A DNA stretch of 64,000 nt. Origin: Stenopsyche tienmushanensis (taxonomy: Eukaryota; Arthropoda; Insecta; Trichoptera; Stenopsychidae). The stretch lies in contig WACJ01000261.1 in assembly GCA_008973525.1 (NCBI GenBank), positions 186,001 to 250,000 on the forward strand, in the 5' to 3' direction. This document shows, in pieces, positions 34,270 to 46,140 of the stretch (the stretch's first letter is position 1; every line of letters begins with the position of its first letter). The position numbers and the translations under genes were made by a program. Below the pieces are notes generated by a model that was not told the DNA's origin, searched no databases, and worked only from the letters and a program-made list of their open reading frames with translations.

Positions 34270-36585
34270 TCGCAGCGTTTATAAATCTTTAATGATGTAA
34301 ATTAACATTTACACTGTTGATATTGTTCGTATTTTATTTTATTTTTATTTAGGAATTTAAATACAGCTTTCGCCATAGTACATAAAAATAAAATACAAAG
34401 TTCAAAATATTATCTTATGAATATAAAGACTCAAGATAATATTAAAAAAATGCTGAATATTTTGAGTCCCAAGCAAATTTCTGGTTCTGTAGAATTTCAA
34501 AGAATATCCAATAAAATAAAGAGCGAGCGGTACTAATTTATGATGTGTGAAATTATTCCCATCAGAGGACATGTCCTGTGAGAATGGATTTTAAACATAT
34601 TCTCCTAGGGGTTTGGCCGCCCGTGTGCAAATATAAATTGGCTGCCCCCTATTTTTTTAAAAGACAAAGTTAAATATTTTACAAATCAAATTCGCATCCA
34701 AGAAGGTTTTTAAATTAACATACGGATGCACCATTTTGGCGCACATTGCTCTGGTGGTTGCGAAGATAAACAAAGCATAACAACCGTCGATTTTTTATGT
34801 GCTCACCAAGCGTTCTGTCTTCGGTGGACTATGCCGGGAGGCAGATCGACACAAACGTCATCATTTCGATTGCTTTACAATACCCAATATTGTAAGAATT
34901 CAAATACGTTGGAGTTCTTCTCACGGAGAAGAAATGAACGAATAACGAAATAAACTCCAGGATTCAACGCGATAATCAGTGATGTCATTGTCTAAAAATA
35001 TATTAGGAAAGAAATAACAAATAACAAACAAATATTACAAAGCATTAACACTTTACAGCCCGGTACATTCTTATATTGATATAAAGAAACTATTTTTGAT
35101 ATATCCATTGACAGATGTACGTATTTACATGCTAGTTAAGCAGTGGCGCGGGGGCGCTCGCACGCGGGTCCGTTCTGCGTTCGGACCGTTATGTAGTCGG
35201 ACGGATGGATGAAAGTGGACGGGCGTCGAATAGAAAGACTTTCTTCTTAGACTTTTTAAATTCTTTATTAATCGCGAGAGAGAGATTTAGCCGCGGAAGG
35301 ATGTCTTCTCACAGCCAAGGCCAATGCCAAAGCTATATCTCTAAATATGATCTTGAAATTATGATGTTATTTTTTTAATGTATAATATTTTAAGGAGGCA
35401 GCAAAATGACCAACCCCGATAATCGATCACCCTTATGCAGTGCACACTTTGTCCATATCAAACTCCACATATCAAGTCTTAAAGGATGATTCAAATGAGT
35501 GAATAAAGATATAACAGACAATGGATCGATAATACGTACATTTTACAAGTATTTGTTCAATATCAAAGTTCACAACAAAGTACAACAGGAGTTGCACTAG
35601 TATTTTCTGAGAAAATTGTCACCCTTGTAAAATTGCTAAATTTAGATTTTTTATACTTGGATGTAATCAATTATATACAATATCCTGAACGCAATGGACA
35701 AACATGAGATTTAATCGCTGAATAAATCGAGGGGAATCAATAAATATTTCATATATTCTGAATCTATTAAATCATATGATTCATAGTGGTTTTTTTTTTG
35801 CTTCAATATACAACAGTAACTGTTATAACGAGTATTTGCAGTGAGCGGTGCAGCTGTGGTGCAAGTGACATAAGTAGTGGGTGGTAGGAACAACATGAAC
35901 CCACGACACTTCAGGATCACCTGGAGAGATTCTCAATCTGCACCACGATTTATATGCACTTTGCTAATTGAAAATGCTAATTTTGGTGGCGGTGCTTTAA
36001 AACCGGCTTTCAGAGGCCCGCGTGTATAATATCCATTAATTAATAAGCATTGTCTGCGTGCTGAATTGAATGCATTTTTGACGAGGAAGTTGCATCGCGC
36101 GGAAGACGATGACAGTTTAAGGAACTTAGTGCAAGTCCTTGAGGTAATATCCGCGGTTTGCATTATTTATAGTCAGTTCCCTGATTTAGGAAGAGCATGT
36201 GGAGGTAGCGCGACAGATGAATTGTGCAAGGCGTCAATACTCTTGCAAATGTGCAATGACGCGAGATGCTCTCCGATTAACGGCTGCAATTAGTTGCATA
36301 ACGCTTCACCATGAATTCCCACGGACGCCTTTATCGTAGGTTTGCTGAGACTTTCATGGCTATTTAAAGATCCTCATATATGCGGATGAAGAAAACTTAA
36401 TGAAATGGCTCTCGAAACACCATCGAGTTTCGCAAACGAGATTGAATGCATTGTACGTACGCAGAAGACTCCACAAAGAGCCAATTCAAAAGACTCTACC
36501 ACCAATGAAAATTGTAGATAACATATTTTCATACATGGAAAACTATCATCTTTACATTGAAAAATATATTTTTGTACAACCTAAC
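34270..36585. other. No recognisable gene; GC-richer patches at 34726-34950, 35135-35340 and 36060-36300
   Basis: The plus frame at 36066-36293 (75 codons) and the opposed minus frame at 35933-36163 are unrecognised. The patch at 35135-35340 contains a GGCGCGGGGGCGCTCGCACGC stretch with many CpG steps. None of these can be assigned. Confidence 0.35.
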
Positions 36586-36589
36586 CTAC

Positions 36590-36870
36590 TTTGTAACATG
36601 TTATCGACTCATCACATCACTACCGAAAAACGTCCATGAGCTTCCGATGGATATTCGCAGCGGTATTCTTCTGCAAAATAAACGGAAGATGCAGGAGTGC
36701 GCGACAACCTCTCCATCGGAAGAATTTACTGTGAATGAATAAAATGGCCGATAAACACGCGAGATCAAATAAACTGACCATTAGGATCCCCAATATACGT
36801 CAGGCGAGCTTCAAAACAAAATATATCCTTCGGCTTCAGGAACCCTTGTAAGCTTACTTTCTAGACGACC
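36590..36870 (-). mobile_element. mariner-like element 5' end (uninterrupted paralogue of 8.7-9.6 kb)
   Basis: From AACATGTTATCGACTCATCA through ACAACCTCTCCATCGGAAGA to AAAATGGCCGATAAACACGC and CAGGAACCCTTGTAAGCTTA, it matches 8715-8848 joined directly to 9510-9640. The retroposon found there is absent here. The coding part is too degraded to read. Confidence 0.7.
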
Positions 36871-37017
36871 CACGTAGTTTAAATCGAATATTTATTCGGA
36901 ATGAATCTCAGCTAACTGATATTATTGGCTTTCCCTTCATGGTTAAAATGTTTATCTGTAATTTTGTCCGTGAGAACGACACAAAGATCAAATAAAAACC
37001 GCATATAAAGTACCTAT

Positions 37018-37088
37018 AGGTAGTCCCGCGTTAAGCAGTTGTACTCGTAACCCAATCATCTTGGGTTCGAATCTCACAGGAGATGTGA
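37018..37088 (+). tRNA. tRNA-like sequence (pseudogene or SINE head)
   Basis: GGGTTCGAATCTC at about 37063-37075 is a good B-box/T-arm, and GTTAAGCAGTTG at 37030-37041 resembles the D-arm end of an A-box. CTCGTAA between them would give anticodon CGT (threonine). The acceptor stem does not pair convincingly and the T stem is imperfect, so a functional tRNA is unlikely. Confidence 0.4.
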
Positions 37089-37179
37089 CCATATTTTTAA
37101 AAACATATATACGCCATGAAAAACCATGTCAAAATGGTTAGTAATGATACCATAAAAAAGGGATCGCTAAAAGCCACCT

Positions 37180-37180
37180 C

Positions 37181-37229
<49 letters not shown>

Positions 37230-37235
37230 ATAAAT
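37180..37235. repeat. Poly-A plus (AT)n microsatellite
   Basis: A run of about 14 A is followed by TA dinucleotide repeats with one interruption. The opposed reading frames over it are low-complexity artefacts. Confidence 0.85.
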
Positions 37236-37320
37236 ATAAATTTGACAAACCACCAAAAGTTATCCTTTTTATCTTTCAAATGCATTATGAATCTTATGGA
37301 TTAATTTAGATATTATTAAT

Positions 37321-37543
37321 TACGAGGGTAGTCCAAATAGTATCCGACCTAATAAATAAAAGACAGGAAATTTGAAACAAATAACTTTATTTCTCAACAT
37401 AGTCCTCTTTCAGCTCTACTTCAAGTCTGGACAAAGAACATAATCTTGGGGAGCTAAATTTTCTATGACCTTGCCTGCAGATGAATTTTCTTCGCTTTCT
37501 TTGGGGACCGATTCTTCCCTTTCAGCTTATTATTTTGACTCTG
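37321..37543 (-). mobile_element. mariner C-terminal piece with left terminal repeat, deletion derivative
   Basis: The left end reads TACGAGGGTAGTCCAAATAGTATCC, a mariner-like terminus. Just inside it, the minus strand encodes RLEVELKEDYVEK and a stop, the normal mariner C-terminus. This is joined by deletion to NRSPKKAKKIHLQA and the PESK counterpart of PETK. The third catalytic block is lost. At 37543/37544 it abuts a LINE fragment, as at 4834/4835. Confidence 0.75.
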
Positions 37544-37990
37544 GACGTTTCAGTTCCTTACAAGATTTAATGCCTCGTTGATTAGATTTGAGATTTCAAC
37601 AAATTCAGAGTGTCCATGCGGAGATATGTTCATAGACGCTGACCATGTTCTGTGGACATGTTCGGGCATGGTGTCCGATCGCGAGGCGCTCCTTCGATGT
37701 GTCAATGATCCGAAATGCGGACCGGTTGGATACAGAAACCTTGTGACCACACTACTTATTTTAGGGCATTTAGGGCTTTTGTAAAAATTTTCGGGGAAAA
37801 TGAATCCCCGAGGCTTTCTACGATCACCACCGGGTAATAGAGGCCCTTCCTTACGACTGGTAGTAATTACTGAGTTCGCACTCTTTTGTTTTGGGGCCCA
37901 AATGAGACTCAAAACTCTTCCCTACCATATACAACATATATGTATATAATTATTTTCATCTATTTAATTTTTAAACACTTTTCTTCTATA
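37544..37990 (+). pseudogene. LINE C-terminal fragment (cysteine-rich end), copy 1
   Basis: The plus strand reads FQFLTRFNASLIRFEISTN, then ECPCGDMFIDADHVLWTCSG, then MVSDREALLRCV. The Q(F)LTGHG..R.Y..RF.....CPCG....D.HVLW.C pattern is the C-terminal region found in I/Jockey/R1-clade retrotransposon proteins, after the reverse transcriptase. Only this 3' part is present, which is the usual 5' truncation. The coding match fades at about 37790. A GGGCCCAAATGAGACT-like 3' region follows, shared with the copies at 38560 and 61700. Confidence 0.75.
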
Positions 37991-37999
37991 TATTTATCT

Positions 38000-38205
38000 T
38001 AGCCTAAGAATTTTAAAGTTAAATTCGAATATTTAGCTGGCTTCCCCTTGCGCTCAGAGCGTAATTGGCTGCAAGAAGTGGAGAAGGAGCGTGTCCTTTA
38101 ATATATGGTGTTTTAAATTCACAGTTTTGCACGGCTGGCACAATCCCGAATAGCGGGATCAACACATAACTCAAGTCACAGGAGAGTCCCCCATATTTTT
38201 TTAAC
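38000..38205. other. Spacer between two LINE fragments
   Basis: I see no gene or recognised repeat. CACAGGAGAGTCCCCCATATTTTT loosely echoes the flank of the tRNA-like sequence at 37075. Confidence 0.4.
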
Positions 38206-38650
38206 TATTACTGGACCTCCCAGTTCCTTACAGAACACGAGCGATTTAGGACTTTAAGCTCTTTAGGTTTGAACTCTCCTTGATCTTGGAGTGTCATGCG
38301 GAGTACCGTTCATGAACGCAAACCATGTTCTGTGGACATGTTCGGTTATGGCGTCCAATCAAGAGGTGTTTATTGTGTCAATGGTCCGAGAGGCGGACCG
38401 GTTGGACACACAGACCTTGTAGCGACTACGTCTTATTTTAGGGTTTGTTTTCTGTGGCATTTTCGATAACAAATTCGTATCCGGGACCTTCTATAATCTG
38501 TACGATCACGGAAGCTCCCTCAGAGACTAATTTACATAAGTGGTTCGTACCAAATGAGATTGCAAACGAGACTGGACTTCTCCTCAACCACAAAATCTAT
38601 ATATTTATCTATTTTACTAATTTATTTTATTTAGTTTTAATTAACAATTT
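38206..38650 (+). pseudogene. LINE C-terminal fragment, copy 2, with 3' tail
   Basis: It starts at the same base as the other copies (ATTACTGGACC) and reads SQFLTEHERFRTLSSLGLNS. It then runs through frameshifts into the counterpart of HVLWTC and the GCGGACCGGTTGGACACACA block. The 3' end contains AAATCTATATATTTATCTAT then TTTATTTAGTTTTAATT, shared with 61740-61800, which defines the family's untranslated tail. A mariner fragment follows directly. Confidence 0.75.
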
Positions 38651-38654
38651 ATAA

Positions 38655-39005
38655 AGAAAATATATACTTTATTAAACGACGCTTTTGCTTTCGTTGTGAG
38701 CAAATGCGGCACCCATCTTGCGCACAGCTTTATTATGTTCAAATTTTCAGTCAAAATGCGATTTAATTCACTTTTTGGGATGCCTACTATATCTGCTATC
38801 ACACGCACTTTCAATCGATGGTCATTCAATATCATTTTGTGGATTTTCTTCATCGTTTCTGCCGTGGTTACCTTTTTTGGTCGACCGCTACAACTCATAC
38901 CGTCTCGTTTAACTCTACCACCCAATATTTTACTGTTGTAAACGAAGTAGCAGACTCCCATAGAGTAGAATCGAGACTTTGATATTAGTTGGACTGAGAA
39001 CTTTC
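38655..39005 (-). pseudogene. mariner transposase N-terminal half with right terminal repeat
   Basis: This is the best N-terminal copy in the window (the open frame ends at 38641). The minus strand reads GVCYFVYNSKILGGRV, CSGRPKKVTTAETMKKIHKM, ILNDHRLKVRVIADIVGI, then KSELNRILTENL and KLCARWVPHLLTT. It contains the GRP linker between the two helix-turn-helix units and the KLCARWVP step. It stops where the catalytic domain should begin, against the LINE tail. The right end (38975-38995) reads TATTAGTTGGACTGAG, inversely similar to the left end at 37325. Confidence 0.85.
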
Positions 39006-39009
39006 AAAT

Positions 39010-41530
39010 AAAAGTATTGTATTATCTTATTGAATTAGTATATCAGTTTGTTGTTCGCCAATATCAAGTCCAGATTAATGTCCCGACCTTCATTGTTTGT
39101 ATCCAAAGTTCGAATACAAAAACAAACAAACGATCCTGATTGATGTGGCTAAAATTTCGCCGATAATATTACCGCATTTGACTTTCCATTGGAAATATAT
39201 AAAACAAGGAGGTTCAATCACCAGCTGATAAATGTCCAGCTGTCCATTGTTTATTGATTGATTTAAATTTATCAACAGAACCGGTTTTTCTTTTAGAGTT
39301 TTCGTATGTATTATTATAGTATTTCGGGTGTCGATATTCTAGCGTTTGTATAATATATGTCTGCATTTTGAATATAAATTCGTGACACACTTGGCATGAT
39401 CACCCACTAACGACTCATGATTTATGTTAATCTGCGTCACATTCGGAACTCTCCACGATTTTCTTGTATTCCGATTTCACTTTCGTTTTCATCGAACGTC
39501 CTGAGGATCTCTGCGCCCACTTGACGGATGTGTCGATACGGCTCTTTGCACCTCGCTATTTTTTGTTGCAGCCGATGGAAAAAATTAAGTGTGTTACGTC
39601 GATTACTGCAAATACCGAAATTACCACCTAGACGGTAGTTATGAGAGCAATACCGGTATCAAATTTTAGTATCAAAAATTCCATCGTCCAAAGTAAAGTG
39701 TGACGATTGCATAACGCGGTTCGGGCTTAACTTTCACATCTTAGCGCTGCTCGGCACCGTCCGAATACGTGTGTATAAAAATAAAACTTGAATTTTGTAC
39801 TCGTTGAATAATTGCAAAAAATGAATTTGGCGATGAGTTCGCTTTGGGACGCCATTGTGATGGATGAAGGCTGCCGTCGGATCGACAGCCTCCCATAAAT
39901 CACGTCGCTGCCGGATCGATTTTATTCAGGAAAAATCAATATTTTCCTATGTAAATTCTCGTTTGGGAATTTTCATCAATAGGCTGCTAAAAACATGCAT
40001 TTGAAATACGATACACGCTGCCCGTTAACTCGCCATAATGAAGGGCCGTATCGTGTTTGAATTTCTCTTTTTATTTCGTCTCGTGTAAATTCGGTGATTT
40101 ATTAATAAAAGATGAATGCACTTTCTCCCTGTATATGCAGGAGGATCAATTTGAATAGATTTAATCGATTGGGTCCATTCTCTTAAGCCTACTCGTAAGA
40201 TTTATTGATTCGAAAATCTACCAAAATCGTGTTTAATTTAACCAAACGATTTTCTCGCATCGCAGCTTCAGTATGCTCACTAAATTTAATATCATCCGAT
40301 CATCATCAGACCGAAACATTTCCTCAATATCAATGTCTTGCATATCGGCGAGCCTTTCGATTATTTTACTACTTTATGTGATATAATAAGCCATAGCTAT
40401 GACTCTGTACGATACTCCGAGTCGTATTTAAACTTGTATCATAAAATCCAGTTAGATTTCTACTATCAATATTGAGCTGCATCCAATCAAAATATTTACA
40501 ATATCGTTACAATTACACGATGCTGGTGTAAGAATACGTTTCTGTACATTATTCGTGCTTTGCTATGGATATCCTATATTAGCGTTGTTGGCACGTTTTG
40601 TAATAAATAATATTGAACGTATCCAACGATGTCTACTGTCGAATTGCACGTTTTGTTCTTAAGCGCCTTCTAATAAATCTTCTGTGTGTTGTGAGATTTA
40701 AGCAGAAAATTCAATTTGCAGACTTCATTTCACACGAAGTAATAATACGGGAGTCAGACACATTATTTCTGTAATTATTCCTACAAAGCTGATTCTATCT
40801 CATTTTGCTGTTTTTATATTTTAAGTAAACAAAACGGCAGTCTACCGCGATGATGTTGTTGCCGGTATGCTTTGAAATTTGCAACACTTGAATCAAGTTC
40901 CTGTGCCATATCTATCGAAGCCCTAGCCATCTTGTATAGAAAGTAGACGATGTTTATTTAGCAATAATTACCGTAAACTATTAATAGACAAAATTGCAGC
41001 TTTGTAGACTATATTTTTTTCTAATTTAAATTGCATAAACATTGATTGAAACAAAAATTGGCGTCGTAGAAAAAGTCGTCATTGGTCGTCATATGCGTAT
41101 ATAACCAAAAAATAAAGATGAGCTTAATCTAGAAGATTTGAAATATTAACATAGGCGATAAAAATATATTTAATCGATGGCATTTATATTTTCATTATTC
41201 TTTAAATGAATAATTTCAGAATCTATTGAGTAAAATTCATTAGAAAAGTTAAATTAAAACGGAATATATTTATAATTAAAGTGCATCTCTACATTGTTGC
41301 ATAATGTTGTATCCTCGATCTTACTTTAAATCTTATATGCCTCAAAATCATGATTTTTCACATGAATTAATTTAACTTTGTTGAAGTTATTAATATATAA
41401 TAGTAATTGAAACTCGATATGTGTGAGCCATTATTTTTTTCCGTTTAAATTGACTTAGACGTAAGCAAAATTTCCTAATATCAGCAATTTACACTCGAGA
41501 CCCTTTAATTGTCATGATCTATTTTTGTAA
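39010..41530. other. No recognisable gene; weak promoter-like site at 39774
   Basis: TATAAAAATA at 39774-39783 is followed by an ATG at 39821 that opens a 25-codon frame ending at 39898, too short to support a call. The rest, with a GC-balanced part at 39440-39900, shows no repeat family and could be non-repetitive host sequence. Confidence 0.35.
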
Positions 41531-41534
41531 CCCC

Positions 41535-42715
41535 TTTGCATAAATGCTACATTGCAATCATTTACAGAAATATAAATTTGCAATCCTTTGTAAAAATGCA
41601 ACTTTGCACACCTTTGTAGAAATGTAACTTTACAACCCTTTGCATAAATGTTACATTGCAATCATTTACAGAAATACAACTTTGCAAACCTTCGCAGAAA
41701 TGCAACTTTGCAAACCTTCGCAGAAATGTTACTTTACAACCCTTGGCATGAATACTACATTGCAATCCTTTGCACAAATATAACTTTGCAATCTTTTGCA
41801 CAAATATAACTTTACAATCCTTTTTAAAAATGCAATATTGCAAACCTTTGCAGAAATGCAACTTTGCAAACTTTTGCAGAAATGCTACATTGCAATCATT
41901 TACAGAAATACAACTTTGCAAGCCTTCGCAGAAATGCAACTTTGCAAACCTTCGCAGAAATGTTACTTTACAACCCCTGGCATGAATACTACATTGCAAT
42001 CCTTTGCACAAATATAACTTTGCAATCTTTTGCACAAATATAACTTTACAATCCTTTTTAAAAATGCAATATTGCAAACCTTTGCACAAATATAACTTTG
42101 CAATCCTTTGTACAAATATAACTTTGTAATCTTTTGCACAAATGTAACTTTGCAAATCTTTGTAGAAATGTAACTTTACAACCCTTTGCATAAATGTTAC
42201 ATTGCAATCATTTACAGAAATACAACTTTGCAAGCCTTCGCAGAAATGCAACTTTGCAAACCTTCGCAGAAATGTTACTTTACAACCCCTGGCATGAATA
42301 CTACATTGCAATCCTTTGCACAAATATAACTTTACAATCCTTTTTAAAAATGCAATATTGCAAACCTTTGCAGAAATACAACTTTGCAAAAATGCAACTT
42401 TGAAAAAATGCAACATTGCAAACATGTGCAAAAATGCAACATTGCAATTCTTTGCAAAAAATGCAATTTTACAACTCTTTTCGGAAATGCAACATTTTAG
42501 CCCTTTACAGAAATATAACTTTGCAATCGTTTGCAGAAATAAAGCTTTTAATCCTTTACATAAATGCAACATTGCAATCTTTTGCAAAAAATGTAATTTA
42601 ACAACTCTTCACGGAAATGCAACTTTGCAATCTTTTTCAAATGCAACTTTTTGATCCTTTGCAGACATGCAACATTGCAACTCGTTGCAAAAAATGCAAC
42701 TTTGCAACCCTTTGA
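41535..42715. repeat. 26-bp minisatellite, about 45 units, with higher-order repeats
   Basis: The monomer is close to AACTTTGCAAACCTTTGCAG plus AAATGC, 26 bp. Variants alternate TACATTGCAATC, ACTTTACAACC and TTTTTAAAAATGC. Longer blocks recur: the segment starting ATTGCAATCATTTACAG lies at 41655, 41889 and 42201. These are exactly 9 and 12 monomers apart, showing block duplication. Because the minus-strand monomer has no stop in any frame, a 341-codon frame (41562-42587) stays open and reads as a 26-residue cycle rich in CK, FCKGLQ and IAKL. I regard this as a composition effect unless transcription is shown. Confidence 0.92.
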
Positions 42716-42719
42716 ATTT

Positions 42720-44815
42720 CAGTATCTGATACTTTGATTTAATGCCTTCACTCTAAAATTAAATTAAAGATTTAACTGCTGACAAAACTTTGTGATAAGA
42801 GCGGTATTTTCTTCAATAATATTACTATTCTATAATGATTGGTAATGGTTATGTTTAAAAGCATATCTTATTGGATATTCTCATTTCTATCATATGCTTA
42901 TTTACAGCTTCCGAATAAATTGGAATTTAAGAGATTTTGACCATAAATGATTTCTGTTATGCTCCATTGTATAGTTAATAACAATTATTTTGCTTAGCTT
43001 TGAATTCTGTATTATTCCATATCCCATACTCTTAGCCCCGGATAACGGCCTGGAAATTATTATTAATTAATCTGCGTATCCATTTATCGTTGAAATTGAC
43101 AAATCTGAAAGTCTATGATATTCATATCTGGTGAAAATGGAGGGCATTCGTATACAAAAAGCAATTATTTTACTTATTGGATTGGATTCTTCTTTGCTCT
43201 GAATATCCTAGCACGACATTACGAACATGTTCAGATTTAGCATAAAGCAGTCGATTATAGAATCCATTTGAAGTTGTTGCATTCAGAGTTAACTAAAAAT
43301 ATCGAATTTCAAAAGAACTAATCGATCGTCAATCCGATTTGATTTTCAAGGATTCTGTTCACAGTCGAAGCATGAAAAATCACTCCAACCACATATCTGT
43401 GAAGTTCACTAATTCTGCTAAGTTTTTCATCACTCTCGATGATCATCAATATTTATTTGATTAAATCAGTTTCGTATTAATTTAAGCAAAACGAATTATG
43501 GATAGTTATGTTAATTTTATATAGCAGATCACTATCGCCTTCGGATGACTCACTTTGTGATTTTGGATGCAAGTCGCAAGCTGGCAGGAAAATTCTTAGA
43601 AAAAAAAAATGTTGTCAGTTCTTTTGAACATGTCGATAAATTGTGCAGGTCATGGTCGCGTTGGATTTATTTATTGGAACGAAATGAAATGAGGATCTTG
43701 ATTGCTTTATTTGTGAAAATGCTCCGCGTCATAAGTCGAAGACATCGTCACAAGGAACAACCTTGAGGAGACGAATGTGGAGAGAGTGATTGATGACAAT
43801 TATGGTGTCTCTAATCGACCTCGTTATATAATAAGTTCTTCATGCATGATATTGGGCTGATTAGAAATAAAGATCATTTATAGCCGGCGGCGCGACGAGG
43901 TAATCATGTCATTACGTAGTTACGTGCAATTTTTACGCGATTTATTCGGTGTTTGTTTACAATATGTCACATAATGTGGATTGACAGCATTTTCTGCAAA
44001 GAGAAAGTCGCACAAAGAGCCCTCGTCGATATGCGTGTAACCCTGAGGAGCTGCTCTCAAAACTGGTCTTGCATTTGTGAAGATTTTATATCCGCTTTTA
44101 TAATATTTACTTTTATGTAATACGGCGAGAGATGATTTTGAGCGAGGTTTTTACTTTCATTTGGGATTTTTTTCGGTCGCCGATCGTCCACGGAGTCCAC
44201 GAATTGAGACCTCAACTTATTCCAAATTTCCAGTTGCGCGTTTTGGTGAGCATGTCGATGTCATTCACGTAACAATCGTCAGAAATATTTATAAGTTCGC
44301 GAGCTGATAACTCACTGTACATTCAATAAAGCTTGGTCGCGCCACGACGGTTCTCCAACTACGGGGATTTCAACGATACATCATTTAAAATTATGTTCTT
44401 CAAATCGTTCGCAACTCACAAATCTCCATCTTCTTAATCTTCTGCATCAGAACCATGCTTGTAAAAATAATTACCTTTTATTCCAATATGACGAGAAAAC
44501 ATTCCGCCAAACATATTTAGGCCTTTGTAGATGATCAACAACACCAAAGATATTAATATCAATTGTTAAATAGCATATATATAAACAATATTTACAAAAT
44601 GTTATCACTTAAAATTTTCCAAATATTTGATTTGGCAGTACATATGCACTTTTATACATCAAGGAATACTAATATACTGCAATTGAAACTGAAATGATCG
44701 CTAGTGATCTCAAAAAGTCAAGAAAACATTGACTACATCAAATATGATTGTGCATGATTGCATTATTTTTCTATTGCTTCAAGTTATGATTGAGCATAAC
44801 TTTATTATTGATGAT
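42720..44815. other. No recognisable gene
   Basis: A 73-codon plus frame at 43545-43766 shows no motif I recognise, and no repeat family matched. It is possibly ordinary host sequence. Confidence 0.4.
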
Positions 44816-44823
44816 GTCGTGAC

Positions 44824-45603
44824 TAGGGAATCCAATCCCGAGCCAATATTTTGATCCCGGAACTTCGTAATTGCATTAGACTATCCTAAGACCGGGATTT
44901 TCAATAGTTTAAGAAATCACATTGATAAATTTGATCAAAAATTACTAAACTTGCTGCTGAAAATGCACCCTCAGCCTCCATACTCGTTGGAGGTATCGTC
45001 ATCAGATATTTAAATGTTAGTTCGAGTTGATGACCCCCGATGGGTGAGCCCCCATTTTCGTATAACACTATCAATGCGACTGATTCCTATCTGTTGAGAC
45101 ACGGACTAAAACTCGCAAAATTCCCACTTTCCCGAGAAATTATTTATTTCCGTCGCTGTAGATGAATACTTATATACTATAATATTTTAATGTGATTCAT
45201 AATTATATTACGGAGGAATACAACAATTTTGAATCCCGTATCTATTATATTTCAAATCGATATTCCCATTATTAGAGTAGAGGTGTAGTAAATACATCAC
45301 CGGTAAGGAAAAGTTAATATAACAATTTGAAAAACATATATGTACTGATTATATGTATACATAGATTAGACAGTTACTGCACCTAGACGTCACCTAAGCT
45401 CGCCAATTATTAGTTACTCTACTATTTCCAAGCGTCCAGATTTTGGCGGGAATATCTCGATTTAGTAGCCTTCATCGTGCTGATGAGGTGTACGATTTCT
45501 GTTAGGTAAAAATTTCAATCCCGAATTTTTCGGGATTACGTTTACTAATCCCGGGATTCATGAGCACCTAAAACTGTACGGGATCCCGGGATTGGATTCC
45601 CTA
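44824..45603 (-). mobile_element. hAT deletion derivative, complete ends, 780 bp
   Basis: The left end TAGGGAATCCAATCCCG and right end CGGGATTGGATTCCCTA are inverted copies. Flanks are GTCGTGAC (44816-44823) and GTCATGAT (45604-45611), 6 of 8 matching, the size expected for a hAT target duplication. The minus strand keeps ELTFKYLMTIPPTSMEAEGA and FSAAS (about 44950-45040), the dimerisation motif. The zinc-finger and catalytic parts are gone. Relatives are at 15543, 21038 and 49000. Confidence 0.88.
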
Positions 45604-45934
45604 GTCATGATGGCCGCGCTCGCACATGGGTTCGCTCTTATCTTGGGTGGCAATGAAGCCGGCTCTGCACAACTTTGCAAATCCTATCAGCACTTACATT
45701 TTCAGATTTATGAAATTATTGTACGCCTGGATCGATATGAATTTTGAATATTTATATCCTTAAATCCATTTTACAGCTTCTTAATTCTAATATTATTATT
45801 CATAGTGCAAATTGTAATAGTTGCAATTTTTTCGCTTATAGTTTGTACGATTATGGTACTGTGACGAATGCCTTTTCGCAGTCTATATGACTCATTCGGT
45901 CTCCAACTGTGATTAATATTGAGTGATATTTTGG

Positions 45935-46140
45935 TGCATACAAAGTGCATCGATGTTTGAATTGCAGTTGGAGAAGCGTCGCGCGAGTCCATAGTGTAGG
46001 GCGGTCCACGTGCAAGCTGGGCCGGCCAGCGACACGTGTACAGTATCTGCCTGACCTACTTGAGCGCCTCTGCCCCTCCCCCTCCTCACTTCACAACCAC
46101 ATTAACCGATCAGGGCTTTCCATCTTCAGGGCCTACTCCA
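45935..46140. promoter_or_regulatory. GC-rich patch with two CACGTG boxes
   Basis: CACGTG occurs at 46007-46012 and 46033-46038, around GGGCCGGCC. On the minus side, TGCACTTTGTATGCA (45937-45951) is identical to a sequence at 3457-3471 next to the triple CACGTG patch. A 74-codon plus frame crosses the region without a known motif. It may be regulatory, but there is no further support. Confidence 0.25.

Noticed and set aside
35135..35340. GC-rich stretch as an rRNA fragment
   Set aside because: I could not match it to any conserved rRNA core sequence.
37097..37304. Opposed 62-codon frames rich in IYIYIY and KKK
   Set aside because: Artefact of the poly-A and (AT)n tract.
39774..39898. TATA box followed by a 25-codon frame as a small-peptide gene
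   Set aside because: Too short and no similarity. The TATA motif is expected often in AT-rich DNA.
41562..42587. 341-codon minus-strand frame as a real protein gene
   Set aside because: The frame coincides with the 26-bp minisatellite and is explained by a stop-free monomer. There is no promoter, conserved domain or codon-level evidence.
41535..42715. CRISPR array
   Set aside because: Contiguous 26-bp units without unique spacers, in a eukaryotic context, and no cas genes.
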